Assembly: GCA_016508695.1 (NCBI GenBank)
Contig: VNKQ01000002.1
Coordinates: 806,001-870,000, forward strand
Source of the DNA: Hyphodiscus hymeniophilus
Lineage: Eukaryota; Ascomycota; Leotiomycetes; Helotiales; Hyphodiscaceae
Direction: 5' to 3'
DNA length: 64,000 bases
Shown in pieces: positions 35,528-47,339 of this stretch. The stretch's first letter is position 1. Each line of letters begins with the position of its first letter. The position numbers and the translations under genes were made by a program. A model generated the notes under the pieces. It saw only the letters and a program-made list of their open reading frames with translations, made no database searches and was not told where the DNA came from.

Positions 35528-38500
35528 CTTGACGGTTGAGTTGTGTTACAAGTAGGTAGATGTTGTTCAGAGACAAAGTGTAATGAGGGGTGCGCAGGCG
35601 ACGCGCGCGTGGGTACGCTGGTGCACGTGACTTCGTTGTTCCATCCAGAAAAGTGGCTGTCATTCACTTGAATTCCTGCACTCAATCTTACTTTTTGACA
35701 CCGGTCAAGCTGATCCGAAAACTGTCTTCTCCACAAGCGTGGACGACGGTCCATAAGAAAGTCGTACCGACAGCTGTCTTGCTTCGGTTCTGGTCCTTGG
35801 CTCCCTAAGCCTCCCTTGCTTGCACCTCTACTTCTTGAAGTCTAGTCAAGTATTGAGAGACAAGGTCATCTACTTTTCATTTCACCCGACTGCACTAATC
35901 TCTCGTAAAGTGGTCTACTGGGCCCAGAAGGTCTCTTGTGTGACACGCTGCTCTTCCCTTTGATGCTAGAATCGGTCCAAGATTGGGAGAAAGTCCTGTC
36001 TCTGTCAAACTCCTTTTCGGCTGCTTAATTTGGCATCGGAAAGTTAGGCCGATCGAGCTCTAGATGTTTCTCAATAAATCGACCTTGTCCAGAATCTCCT
36101 TCGTTCTGTATTCTCCAAGTGCGAATCAACGCGAGAAAGCACATGCTTGACTATAGTCATGTCTTGCTGCTCATGTTCGTCATTTCAGCGATACCGTATA
36201 TGCGCTCCGCCGTTGCCAAAGGCTCGTCTTTGGAAGCATACCAATACTTTATCCTTGAAAAGCCCGTGTCTTCCAACCTCGCGTGGAAAAGGATGGAAAT
36301 ACAACCAAGAGGAACTTCATCTAAGCTAACCGCTCAAAATTCTGTGGAGGAAAGATGTTAAAAATGTCAGTTGCGAAATTGCCACTTTCAAAAGTATCAG
36401 GACAACGTGCACTTGCGGCACCAGCCCCCAGAAGCTGGTGAGTGCTGCCTCTCGTTTCCTGTCCTGGCTCAGTCGTAGTTGGCTATTATCTAGGAATGCA
36501 TACTGTAACGACGTTGGTCTTGGATCAACAGCCTGAAGATCCAAGTACGGATGCGGGACATGCCAGCTGTTGCTTCAGCATTTCGGTTATGGATATATTG
36601 ACCTGCTTGACGAGGGACTTATGGCTGAGTGATTTTAAGTAGATAACTGGAGAGTTCTGGGGTGGATGATTGAGGGAGTGGTGAGCTGACACCCAAAGAG
36701 GTATTACGAGCCTGATGTGTACAAAATAGTGCTTATTAAAGTCGTTCTGAGTCTGCCTAAGAGAGAGATCTCACTACCAAACGAGGATGGATTGGAGAAG
36801 ATAGAAAATGGGATGGTTAGATGGAGTCAGCCAGGCCGGTTGTCTGCTGTCTGTCAGTTTCATTGCTTGTAGGATTCAGGGTTCGAAAGGTTCGAGGTAA
36901 TCGAAGATTAGATGGTGGATCAAATCTTAGCTGAAAAGAGCCAACTTAGCTCCTCTATCAATTCGGATTCCCGTCAGATCATCCAGGGAGATGGAATCGG
37001 ATATCTGAAGTCAGACAGAGTTGGTTGAAAAGGGCAGTGCATAAGGAATCAAGGAGATTATCAAGTTTAGTCGCTTACGAGGAACGATTTCGTAGAGAGT
37101 CCTCCCCTACTAATCAACATCATAGTCAAAATCCAAGCACATCCACCCCGTTCCGATGAACGACTAACAAAAACCATGCCACAATCCCTCTCATTCCCAA
37201 GGTATTCCAAAAGCAGCATCCCCATCCCCAAACCCAAACGCCACAGAACCACGCTCACGTGGGCGTAGAAATGAAACAAAGCCGCGACCGCGTCCAGAAC
37301 GAGCGCTAGGAGGGATGTCCCCCGCTCACAGGGGAAATTGCCATGTTCTCTTCAGGCAATTTTCTTACTGAGCACAGCCCTATGCTTGAGTCTCGAGTCT
37401 CTTGACACATCTCTGGCATGCCCCCCCTATCCGGATTCCAGTGTCTAAATGATGGACGTTTCAGGAGTGTATACCCATGGCTTTCGCGTTCTTGCCCGGG
37501 TTCAGACTTCAGAAGAGGGAAGGAGGGGAATCGAGGTTAGTTTGGGGCTTGCAGTTGGCAACTTAGGAGGGGAAATGGAGCTGCATCTTCGAAGTTCGGT
37601 AGGAGGAGGGGTTGTAACTTGTGGACTTTAGTATCATGCCCTGGGTGCAGGTTTGAGAGGGTGAGTGGACGAAGCCTGGGCAGAGAATGAATGACTCGAT
37701 CTGCTTAGGCCCTACCCCCTTAAAGATCCTGGTGATGCGGGCGATCAGGAAAGTCGACTTTGACGGGTTTGACGATCGACGCACAGGCTGTTTCAACTTT
37801 CGAGATGGGACGCTGGCGTTAGAGATGCACGAGCTTGAGTGTTGTAGATGGAGAAGCGTCGCCTGAGTTTGAAGCTCGAACTCCCCGGAAGTATTGTCTG
37901 TTGAACGAGTACTGTACAGATCTCAGAGTCAGACGCGCGGGAGTCCCCGTATTCACAACCATTACAGTACCGTGGTCCATCAATCCCCCATCGTCAACAT
38001 CTAATCTCAACACCCCAATCAGACCACCCTGCCCTCGACGCGCCTCAAGCGCGACACACGTTAAAGGCGCTTCTACTGGGTGCCAAACGTCCAACACAGC
38101 AGCAGAAGGTAGATGCAGCGGCACGGCTAGAACACATAGGGCTAAGGCAGGCGTGTTGTTCCTAAAGGTATGGGGTCTCTTATTCTGGCTGCGTGACTGC
38201 AGACTGCAGCGGAGTGCTCTTGGCAGTGGCACTTTGGAGCTGGTGGAGCAACAGGAGTGTACATGAGGATTTGTCAGGGCGCTTGGATGCAGGCAGGCTG
38301 GCCTTCACTGGCGATTGCATGGCCAAGAGGCGCATGCCCCTGAATCGCGAGTCCCCGGCCTGTCATGCTGCCTACGCATTTTCCCCTTTCGCATTGGATG
38401 GGGAGGGAAGAGGGGTGGTGGCACGAATTCACGACGGAAATGGATCTGTGAGCACTGAGTGGACGGATGAGGAAGAGGACCAGTACATTGGCGGATGAGA

Positions 38501-38907
38501 TTGTGTCCATGTGTCCAAGCTGTATGACTGTGTGTGATTCGTACGTCTGACCTATTGGCCTGTGGATCGATAGATCTCCTGTTTACCTGGTAGCCAATAC
38601 GCGAATATAATGCTGGGCCTCAGCCCGTAATAATGGTGAACAAGGGCCGGCATGGGAGGCTTGATTGGGTGGAGGCGAAATAGGGCAGCGGGCTGCTGTG
38701 TGTTTAAATACGAATTGCTGCTTTGAGGTCACAAATACGGAGTAATGAATGAATGTAGGGATTCTTGTGATTATTTGCTGCCTGGAGACGAGTATGTAAG
38801 CTTTTGGGCAATACGAAGTTAGACTTGGGGTCAGAGGTAAGAGGGGAGGAGAAGGAAGAGAAGAGGGGAGGAGAAGGACTTGAGAAGTTCCAGGAATAGT
38901 ATTGAGC

Positions 38908-39024
38908 AGGTACACCGTACACAGGTATTCAGGAATCAGGGAGGGGTTCTAGTGTCGTCGGCTCGTCCTGGCAAGCTCGTCTAGGCCCAACCTAGGAGGC
39001 TAGGCCTCCATGTACGGTGTACCT
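38908..39024. repeat. 14-bp inverted repeat with internal palindrome
   Basis: AGGTACACCGTACA at 38908-38921 is the exact reverse complement of TGTACGGTGTACCT at 39011-39024, with 89 bp between. Just inside the right arm, GGAGGC-TAG-GCCTCC (38995-39009) can fold into a perfect 6-bp hairpin. No coding sequence is nearby. Confidence 0.75.
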
Positions 39025-39300
39025 ACTACCTACCTACCTACCTACTCTACTGTACCTTTGTAGAGAAACCGTTGGATTGCGGCGAATGGTTGATGGCGTT
39101 GAAACTTGGACCATGAGGGAGACTGCGAAGACTTGATATTCTTCCAATAGATGGTCCATAGTGTATTGTACTGCATCGAATACGGGGCTGGATCGAACGT
39201 TCGTTGAAGGAGGCGTAATAGGTCTCCGAGCAATGAGTAAACGCCCTCATCTCCTAGGCACCATTTCACCTCTCCGCTACTCTCCTCTCCTCTCCATCTC

Positions 39301-39345
39301 TTGAGTCTCTTGAGTCTCTTGAGTCTCTTGAGTCTCTTGAGTCTC
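39301..39345. repeat. Tandem 9-bp repeat, five copies
   Basis: TTGAGTCTC is repeated five times without a mismatch, followed by TTCTC. It lies in the gene-free region and is not part of a recognised gene. Confidence 0.9.
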
Positions 39346-40287
39346 TTCTCTGTGTTCTCAACTTCTCACAGGCCATAGAGCTATCTGACTTTGGGATTCG
39401 AGTGGATGCTCCCATCCTTGTCCAGTACTGGCTCCTGGCCACTCCCTGACTCCTCAGGGGGGCTGTTTTGCAGTGGAGTGGAGTTGAGTTGGTTTGGAAT
39501 TGGAGGGGACTCAGGGGACCCCCCATTCAATCGCTACCCTTTCCAGCCCTAGCTCCATCTCTAGCATTTCTCTTCATCCAACCAATCCATCTTTCGCTGC
39601 TTTTGCTATCGAACCCTTTTCTCCGTCATCCATCCTTCTTCACCCTCCTTCTCGACCACTTACCTCCCTTCTCGACCACTTCACCGCTCCATCCTCTCTT
39701 TTCGTTGTTGTTGTTGCCGTCGCCTCGCCTCGCCTCGCCATCATATCTACCTTCCCTTTGCTCCTCCTCCTTCTCCTCCTTTCATCACCAGGACAGGACA
39801 GGACAGTGTCGAGTTTTGAGTTGCGAGAATTGTGAGCTTGAGAGCTGGAGAGATTGAAAGAATTTTCGACATTGACACCCCCCCCAATTAATCATCTATT
39901 TTTCGGGTCCCTGGGTCTTTGTCGTTCGCACCCCTCGGCTGCTACCTCTTTCTCGAATCGATCCCCTCCCCGAAAGTCGACTACTTTGGTCCTGCTTCTT
40001 TCATCAATCCGACAAGCATCACTGCTCTTTCTCCTCTTTGTTCCATCGCTCAGTATCGGTCGCCCTCTCCTTTCGGAATCGTCAAATATCAACTCCTTCA
40101 CCCTTCTTCTTCGAACCCTGATAGATCTGTAATTTGACGACGCGACATACTCCCCGGTTCTTTTGGATCACGCAGAACGGAACACTTCCTTACATCGCCT
40201 TCCCCGACTTTCTCTGCCGCCTGCTCCAAGGCTTGCCTTTGCTTAGCATTTGAGCTCTTTTCTACTGGCCTCTACATAATCCACCTT

Positions 40288-40304
40288 CATACATACATAC
40301 ATAC
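40288..40304. repeat. CATA microsatellite in the leader of the Q-rich gene
   Basis: Four CATA units plus one base, about 190 bases upstream of ATG 40495. Confidence 0.85.
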
Positions 40305-40494
40305 CCATCACGATCGACCTGCTCGATCCGTCTAATTCATCTAATACATTTCGAGGTTGCTCTCATCTGTTGAGCACTCCCAACACATCGACTGCGTTCA
40401 ATCTCTCGACGTCGAATTTTCCAAAAACGATCACTCCACCCTCTTCCGGTCGCCACACAAACCTCCCCACCTGTACCAACATCACACTTTGAGT

Positions 40495-42189
40495 ATGGAC
40501 GCAGGCGGTCTTGCTCAAATGTCCTACAGCAGCTTCCCTTCCAGCAATGGATTGGGTATGCCTGGCTCCGGCTTTGCTGCTAGACGGGCAAACGGCACAA
40601 ACATCAAGCGTCTCTCGTTCGAGCCCACCAAGGCTTCCGATACTCAAGACAACGGTGCCCCAACTCCCCGTACATCGCGATCTCATCTGCTTGCAGGTCT
40701 GAGAACCGCTCCAAAGTCCGCCACTTCAAGCACATTTCCTTCGACTGCCCCGCCAACCCAGCTCCAGCACAACACCGGAGGACTCTCATCAAGCATGTAT
40801 GCTGGGAAGGAGAATTATGGTGGACCGAAGACATCAAAGAACTTTTCCAACTATCAGAGCGGATACGATCAGATGAGCGGGCATCGTCAGATGTACTCTG
40901 TTCCAGAGCAGGTTCTTGCGCCACCTGAGATTCTCGTCGATGAGCATGGTCAGGAGCAGATGGATCCAAATCTGTATGCACAACTGGTAGCTACCAACAT
41001 GTACCTCGCAGAGCAGCAGCAGCGTCTGCAACAGCAGCTCATCAATGTCCAAGCCGCCGCTCAACAATTCCAAGGCTTGAACTTGGGCATGGGAAACCAG
41101 ATGCATCAACAGTTCGCTACCCCACCCGTTACACCTCAGAACGTGTACCAGCAACAACAGGTCAAGACCAACATGCAGCCGATCATTACACCTGTGATGG
41201 GTGCTCAACCTGGTGTTTATTCGTACTATGATCCGGTTTCTGGTCAGCAGAGCTACTTCATGGACAATTCTCAACAAGGCCGATACGCAGATCAGGTGTC
41301 ACAGCAATCTGTCAACTACTCGCCACCCCAGCAACTTGGTACACCCCGCCTCCAAGTCTCACCTCCCCCACAGTCGGATACTCCTACGTTTACCAGAAGC
41401 ATCAGTCCACCCAAGAAGTCACAGTCGCCTCCTCAAGACCATGCACCGTTGCCTCCGCCATCAGCCGGTGCATTCCGCCGTGGACACCGTAAGGCAAACT
41501 CAATGGCGATAGTCTCTGAGAACATCGGCATAAGCGATGGTCCTCGATCTGCGCTTCTGCCAAAGACTGCTGGATTCCCCATGACGCCCAATGTTCCTGG
41601 TTTTGGCCCCGGACAGGCCCGTGCTGGTGAACATCCCATTCGCCAACCTCGTGGACCTCCACAATTGGATGAATTGACGGCGAAGCCAACAACAAAATTT
41701 GAAGGCAGCAAGAACTTCGCCACTCGCACACGCCGCAGTGCAGTCCATAATCTTGTCCGTGCAGGGATGGAACGCCGCAGAGCACCGGGGAGTGCAGGCT
41801 CTGGTAGCATGTCTCCCGTCTCTGAGACTGGTGAAATCACATTCTCTGTCTCTTCAGACAATGATTCAGACAGTGGTCGCAGTGGAAGTGGAGGTCTTTC
41901 CGGTCGACCTAGTCTTGGTGGATCTCGCACTTCAGCTCATGGTGCTATTGGCTCTGATCGTCCCTCTTCTCGCCAAAAGGAGCACTCCCTGGAGAGGAAG
42001 TCTGTTGCATCCTTGGACAGCAACTTCACAACCGCCAGTGTTAGTAGTGACGATGGTGCATCTGTTGGAGGTAGCTTCGCAGCTGTCTTCAAGAATGGAG
42101 GGAAGAAGCCAGAGGCGAAAGAAGGCGAGCGAAAGACCTCGATGCTGGTTCTCACTTCCGCCGAGAAGCGTAAGAGCTCGATGTTCTAA
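40495..42189 (+). CDS. Hypothetical Q/P/S-rich protein, 564 residues
   Basis: One uninterrupted frame from ATG 40495. The frame is open upstream to 40357 but without an earlier ATG. I do not recognise a named family. There is a Gly/Ser-rich N-terminus, then DPNLYAQLVATNMYLAEQQQ and a Gln-rich helix (about residues 155-205). A Pro/Gln-rich middle follows, with RRGHRKANS, a possible basic phosphosite. A conserved-looking basic block is TRTRRSAVHNLVRAGMERRR near 400-425. A Ser/Gly-rich tail ends in EKRKSSMF. No membrane segment or signal peptide. The very long upstream region (5 kb) and pyrimidine-rich leader suggest a regulated gene, and the composition suggests an RNA-binding or signalling scaffold. 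Both are inference. Confidence 0.85.
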   Translation: MDAGGLAQMSYSSFPSSNGLGMPGSGFAARRANGTNIKRLSFEPTKASDTQDNGAPTPRTSRSHLLAGLRTAPKSATSSTFPSTAPPTQLQHNTGGLSSSMYAGKENYGGPKTSKNFSNYQSGYDQMSGHRQMYSVPEQVLAPPEILVDEHGQEQMDPNLYAQLVATNMYLAEQQQRLQQQLINVQAAAQQFQGLNLGMGNQMHQQFATPPVTPQNVYQQQQVKTNMQPIITPVMGAQPGVYSYYDPVSGQQSYFMDNSQQGRYADQVSQQSVNYSPPQQLGTPRLQVSPPPQSDTPTFTRSISPPKKSQSPPQDHAPLPPPSAGAFRRGHRKANSMAIVSENIGISDGPRSALLPKTAGFPMTPNVPGFGPGQARAGEHPIRQPRGPPQLDELTAKPTTKFEGSKNFATRTRRSAVHNLVRAGMERRRAPGSAGSGSMSPVSETGEITFSVSSDNDSDSGRSGSGGLSGRPSLGGSRTSAHGAIGSDRPSSRQKEHSLERKSVASLDSNFTTASVSSDDGASVGGSFAAVFKNGGKKPEAKEGERKTSMLVLTSAEKRKSSMF

Positions 42190-44736
42190 GCTACTGTGAA
42201 CAACGACCCAGTCAATAAGGGTAGATCCCTCGTGTTGACATCCGATCCTTCTGTTATTGTGATTTGAAATTGCATTCGACCTGTGCATATTACCTTCCTT
42301 TACTTTTTACGACCATCAATGACGGACGAAAATTATCGAGCACTCTCTAATTCGACATAAGACATCAACTTTTTTTTTCCTTCTCTGATCACACGGTGGC
42401 TACTGGATGATACTGCTTATTGAGAGTTGACTTCTATGGATGAAAGATGCATTGACGGATGGAAACTGGTGTAGCCATTGGATTGTATTCATGGTTTGCA
42501 TATTAAGCTTGAGTGCTTGGGGTACATGCGTTCTCTTTGCCCTGGGTGGGCTTGCAGCTTACTTCTTTGGGATTATGACGACGGTGGAAATTGACAGATA
42601 TGAAATAGCCAGCCTGGATTGCGAGGTATGAGGATTAGAATCTGGGTTTGGGCTTTTATTATGGTGGAGATGAGTGATAGTGATATTGAAAGATCAATGA
42701 GATATTGTAGTACCAGCAACTTTCGTTCCTAAATGCGCATTGTGATTATTACGAAAGCGTCCGATGGTATTGAAAAGCAAGTGCATAGTCTTTTTGCTGA
42801 GAATCTCACAAAGCTGGGAATAAAGCTGTACGCCAGAATCCATGTCTCTGGCTTGTTGGCATGGAAGACGTGACAACATACCTAACTATCATCACTTCAA
42901 GATATCAAGCAACAACGAAGGACAATGTATCGTGGCAGCACTTCATGCTCTGTGCTCTTCTTTTAATTCTTTCCAATGCGGCGACTCTGATCGTAGCAGA
43001 ACATGCCTGATGCAGGGCAGATATGCCCGATAGACGTACGTGAAAAGTGGCTTTGACAGTTTGCTTTCTTCCAGCCTCCTGCCATGGCCCATGAACTATG
43101 AAGGTAGCTGAAACTGCACTGCTCAAGATTGGCTCGAATGCTTCTACGGGATGATCTCGGGGGTTATATTGAGGAATTCGAGTTGCGATCATCGCTGTTG
43201 TCGGTCCGCGTTTGTGGTGCTAGGTGGTACGGTGTTGCTTGGGTAAGGGCAATGTAATACGGCCTTGCTCGTCGTCGTCGAGCTTTCGAGGGGTAGGGGA
43301 AGAGCGTGAGCAGTGAGTTTGAGGGGATTTAGAGATGGATTTTGAATCGATGAGGTCGGAAGTTTTTTGGGCATAAATTCATAGACTCTCCGCATGGAGG
43401 AGTTTCTATGGACGTGCTTTGTGTCTGTGCAGTGTGGTAGGTGGAGTGCGAGGTGCGAGGTGGCTTGTTTGGTGGTATAGTCCCAGTCAGTCGTTGATTT
43501 TGAGGTTTTGAGCCTTTGAGCTTTTGAGCTTTTGCGTTTGAATCTCTGACGGAGCTCACGCTTCTAGAAAGGAGTCTGTCATACTGATGTTTAGAGAGTG
43601 CCTGGGAGATTGATGGGTATCCCGTCGAGAGCGAAGATGACGCTGATAGCGCGAGAAAAGAGCTTACAGCTTGCGAGGTATGATTCCAGCAACAACTGAA
43701 TGGGGAGACTGAAAAAGGGTTAGATTGATATATAGAGTGCTGGTGATATACTCCACAAATCAGACCGTTGGGTCTAAACAGGGTCTCTGTTTCAAGAATC
43801 AAGAAGAGAAGAGCAATTGCTTCGCGAGGTAGAGTTTTATACTGCGTCCTTGGATTTCAATAGTGCGTTCTTTGGATTTCACATCGCACACTCTGTATTC
43901 AATCTCCTTCGCTCAGGAGAGAAATCCTTCCACTCGATGGATGAATAGCGCTCGGACTTCGAAGCATGGGCACAATGTCTCCCTAACCCCATCAACGCAC
44001 TAAGATGAATGAAATGAAAAACTTTCGATTGTACATCAAGTACTTACAAAGGCTTTGAGCCATTAGCAAAGAACAGGAAGAAGATAGATCACTTGGTGGC
44101 TAGTATTCAGAGTTGCGACTTGCGAGACTAGTAAATTACCAGTAGTAGTTCGCCAGGACGACCACTCCTGATAATTAAGAGTGGCTAAATGCAACAATGG
44201 CATCAGCGGTCCTACTAGCGACTTAAAAAAAATAGTCCTATATTGCAGATTTGACATTGTCGTAAAACAGTAGGCGAAGTGGCTGCCAGCATTCGGACTT
44301 GGCCAAAGGCCCTACCCTTCTTCTCAATAACTGCACCATTTCGATGTAAACGATCTTACTAGCTTTTCAACTTGAAAGATAAAACAAGGAGAAATAAGCT
44401 TAAAGGAAACAAACAGTCTACTGTCTTGAGTGTGTTGGAACGTCTGTCAACTTCCAATTGTCTTGTACTGTCAAGCCAAATCGCACCATAGGGTAGAAGT
44501 CCAGAAAAAAGCACTAGCGGGGGTTATGGCACTAATGGTTTCCCACAACTACCTCATTGTTTTCAAAGTGACCTTTTTCACAACAATCTTTTTGAGAACC
44601 AACTTTGCTCAACAACTTGTGCATCCCCTTCAAGAAGCCTTTCCACATCGAACTACTTCATCTAACCTCAATCGTCAGGCGACCACGCCAATTTAGCTCT
44701 CCCGTCTTTACCGACAGAGGCTCGTGCACGACCATC
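42190..44736. other. 2.5-kb intergenic region
   Basis: Follows the Q-rich gene and precedes the coiled-coil gene on the same strand. Contains only short frames (for example 43329-43802 minus, Ser-rich, without a domain). No repeats or RNA genes recognised. Confidence 0.5.
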
Positions 44737-46846
44737 ATGGATCATAGTAACCCCGGCGCCGAGGGCTCCAAGAAGGAGGAGTTCCCAAACTATGAAGATC
44801 CCTTGAGTAATCAGGACAACTCAAGTGCCAATTCTGATACCGCGTCTGATCAGACTGCTACTATCGCTGCTCCAACGTACGCTCAATCTACTGCTACTGC
44901 TTCAACTACTCAGCCAGCTGCAACTCAACCAACCACAGCCATCGGTGCCCAAGCTGCCACAGGTCCTGCTCCCGCTCCTCGAGGACGCCGTCGAAGTAAG
45001 TACATCCAAGGTCTCCTCTTACTCACACTCTCTAGCTTAAACAGCTCGTCTCTACCGCGCAATTGATGCTACTTGTCTTCGATTTATTACCCGCAACAGC
45101 GCGATCAATCGGCTTTGTGTGCCGAAGCTTCACTTCACTTTTACTCGTACTTTTGCTAGTTGATCTACTGACACGCGACCCAACAGCTACTACCTTGGTT
45201 GGAGCCGAGAACCCAGCTGAAAACCCGCTCACTGCGTCGGACCAGCGCCTTGCTAATCTTGTCAATTTCATCAACACCACCAATCGACGCGCTTCCCAAA
45301 GTGAAGAGCTCGAACGCCGTCGTCTCGACCCACGATTCCCTCAACGACCTCAACACTTCCCTACTGGACCTGCGACACGCAGAACATATTCGCAATCCTT
45401 TGCCAGCTCCCCCCTCGTTATCGCTCCCGAGCATCGAACGACCACCCCTGTTCAAGAGGACGGAGGTGAAGACGACGAGACTACGCCGAAGGCTGGTAGT
45501 CCTAATATTACACTTGCGACCGGTGCTAACACGTCCGACGAGACATCGCCAGTCCGTGGTCTGGCCGAAGCGTCCCCAGTATCAGGTGGCGCCTCCAACA
45601 CTTCCGCTGCCTCTCCAGCTTCCGAGAATTCTGATCAGGCTCTTGATTCTCTCGTCGCCTCATATGCCCCAGAAAACTTGAACAGAGCATCCGGCATTGT
45701 TGAAACAACACCAGCAAGCGAGAACACTCAGGTAACATTTCCCATCCTCATGCGCGAACTTTGCGCCGTCCTACTGGTGCTTCTGATGATAACATTATAC
45801 AGCGACCTGACACCCTCTCTCTCTCACCCGGTTCAATTAACCACCTCACCAACCCTCGAATTCTCATCCTCGAGCTTCCTGATTTCTCTGCAGGTGCTTT
45901 GCGTGCAATTCTGAGCGCAAGAATGCAGGGTCAAGGTTACCAGAACTATCTTGATTCTCCTAGTGCCGGACCGAATCCCCGCCAAGCCCCCCGTCGCCCT
46001 CTCCAATGCACCAGAATGGCGCCAATGGTGGTGGAATGGGTATGGCTGGTGGCATGGTCGGCTTCCCAACTCCTGCTGGACACCAGTCTGACTTGAACTA
46101 TATCATGCAAATGGTGGAGGAATTGTCGGCCCAGCTGGCTCAGAACCAAGGTCTGACTACTGGCATAGTAGAGAAGATGGGCAAGGTTCGAGCAAAGGCT
46201 CAAAACCTTGATATCTCTAATGATGAACTTGTAGCCGTGGCTGCTGCTGAGTTGAACAGTAAGGACCTCGATTTCACCTATATAATTCCAATCTAACTTC
46301 ATCACAGTCTCGTCAGATAACATTGAGAAGGAGAATTCCGAGTTACGCAAGGCTCTGGAGAAGACCTTATTCGAGAAGAAGGAGAACTGGAAGTTAGCAC
46401 TCCATGGCGCGAATATCCTCTCCGATATATTGGACAAGATGCACGCTTTCAAGAGCCAGCATGAGGCTGATACGTTGGCATGGCACCGCAATTACCGAAA
46501 GCAGCTGGCTGATGAGCGTGAGGAGAATCTACGACTCCGCAACCAGATTGACGACATGAAGGCTGCAGCTTCCCGCGCCAACGACTACCTTCGTCAAATG
46601 CGTCGTTATCTCACTGATCATGACGAACTGAACGAACTTCGCATCGAGAATATCTCGCTTCGCCAGCAACGTCGATTATGGAAGCGTAAGGCCCTACCGT
46701 TGATTCCTGATGATGACAGCGAGTGGAGCGATGACGATGATCTCATTGATCCAGAGGAGAAGAAGCGCAAGCTTGCAGAGGAAATGGAGAAGGAGCGTAA
46801 GGACAAGGAAGGTCCGGGGGGTGGAGACGCTGGAGCCAGTTCCTAA
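44737..46846 (+). CDS. Hypothetical coiled-coil protein, with an apparent frameshift
   Basis: Function unknown. Probable exons: 44737-44995, 45045-45116, 45187-45731, 45803-46258 and 46308-46846. A Ser/Thr/Ala/Gln-rich first part ends at PRGRRR. The second exon encodes LYRAIDATCLRFITRNSAINRL. Disordered sequence follows. Exon 4 reads LPDFSAGALRAILSARMQGQG, then changes frame at six C (45987-45992) into MHQNGANGGGMGM and DLNYIMQMVEELSAQLAQN. One more C would make it continuous, giving about 623 residues. The last exon holds a long coiled coil (WKLALHGANILSDILDKMHAF, LRNQIDDMKAAASRANDYLR) and an acidic tail. The C-terminal half looks well conserved in type, so the frame change is probably an error or a recent lesion. 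Confidence 0.75.
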
Positions 46847-47339
46847 ACGTTTACCATTTTTGAACGATAAAGACTCTTTTGTAGTATAGCAGCATTTCAA
46901 TGGCGTTGTTGGACTAGATACCCAGAGATGGCATTATAATTCATCGAAATAGTTGAGCGAATAGGCTCCACCTAGCATAGCGGATAGATGCGAATGACAT
47001 TATGAAAAGAATGCTAGGACCCCCCTTTGCTTTGACCAACTCGGACATATTTCTCACAAAGTGACAAGAGTAGACAATCACTTCATTCTGAAAGGTTTCG
47101 ATGCTGCTTTCTTGCCACAAGGGTCCCAATTGTCGCAAGATTTGAGCGAATTGGATGTCCCGAAAATCATGGATTCCCTAAGGATCTAGCAACATTGATG
47201 GCATGACCTAGTCACCATCTTATTCTGAGCATTCGGGATGCGTTGATGTTCGAAATCCCTTTCAAGTCTTTTGCTACATTTACTACATATCTAAATCGTT
47301 TACAAAACGTGAGCGATTCACACATCTCCTCCCCTCCCA
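46847..47339. other. Convergent 3' region
   Basis: About 490 bp between two facing stop codons. Only short spurious frames are seen. Confidence 0.5.

Larger units (their letters stand above)
35528..40494. other. 5-kb gene-free region with repeats and a pyrimidine-rich leader
   Basis: No recognisable gene. It contains a purine-rich tract (about 38828-38885), a 14-bp inverted repeat (38908-38921 and 39011-39024) enclosing a small palindrome, CCTA repeats (39020-39046), a 9-bp tandem repeat (39301-39345), a strongly CT-rich stretch (about 39540-39790) and a CATA repeat (40288-40304). The last 900 bases look like a long pyrimidine-rich leader of the next gene. Frames on both strands at 37819-38266 lack domains. 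Confidence 0.55.

Noticed and set aside
37819..38266. Overlapping frames of about 140 codons on both strands
   Set aside because: Open on both strands by composition; the plus-strand one starts at a non-ATG codon; no recognisable motif.
39020..39046. CCTA repeats as an internal telomere remnant
   Set aside because: The fungal telomere unit is TTAGGG/CCCTAA; the repeat here is CCTA/TAGG and only a few units long.
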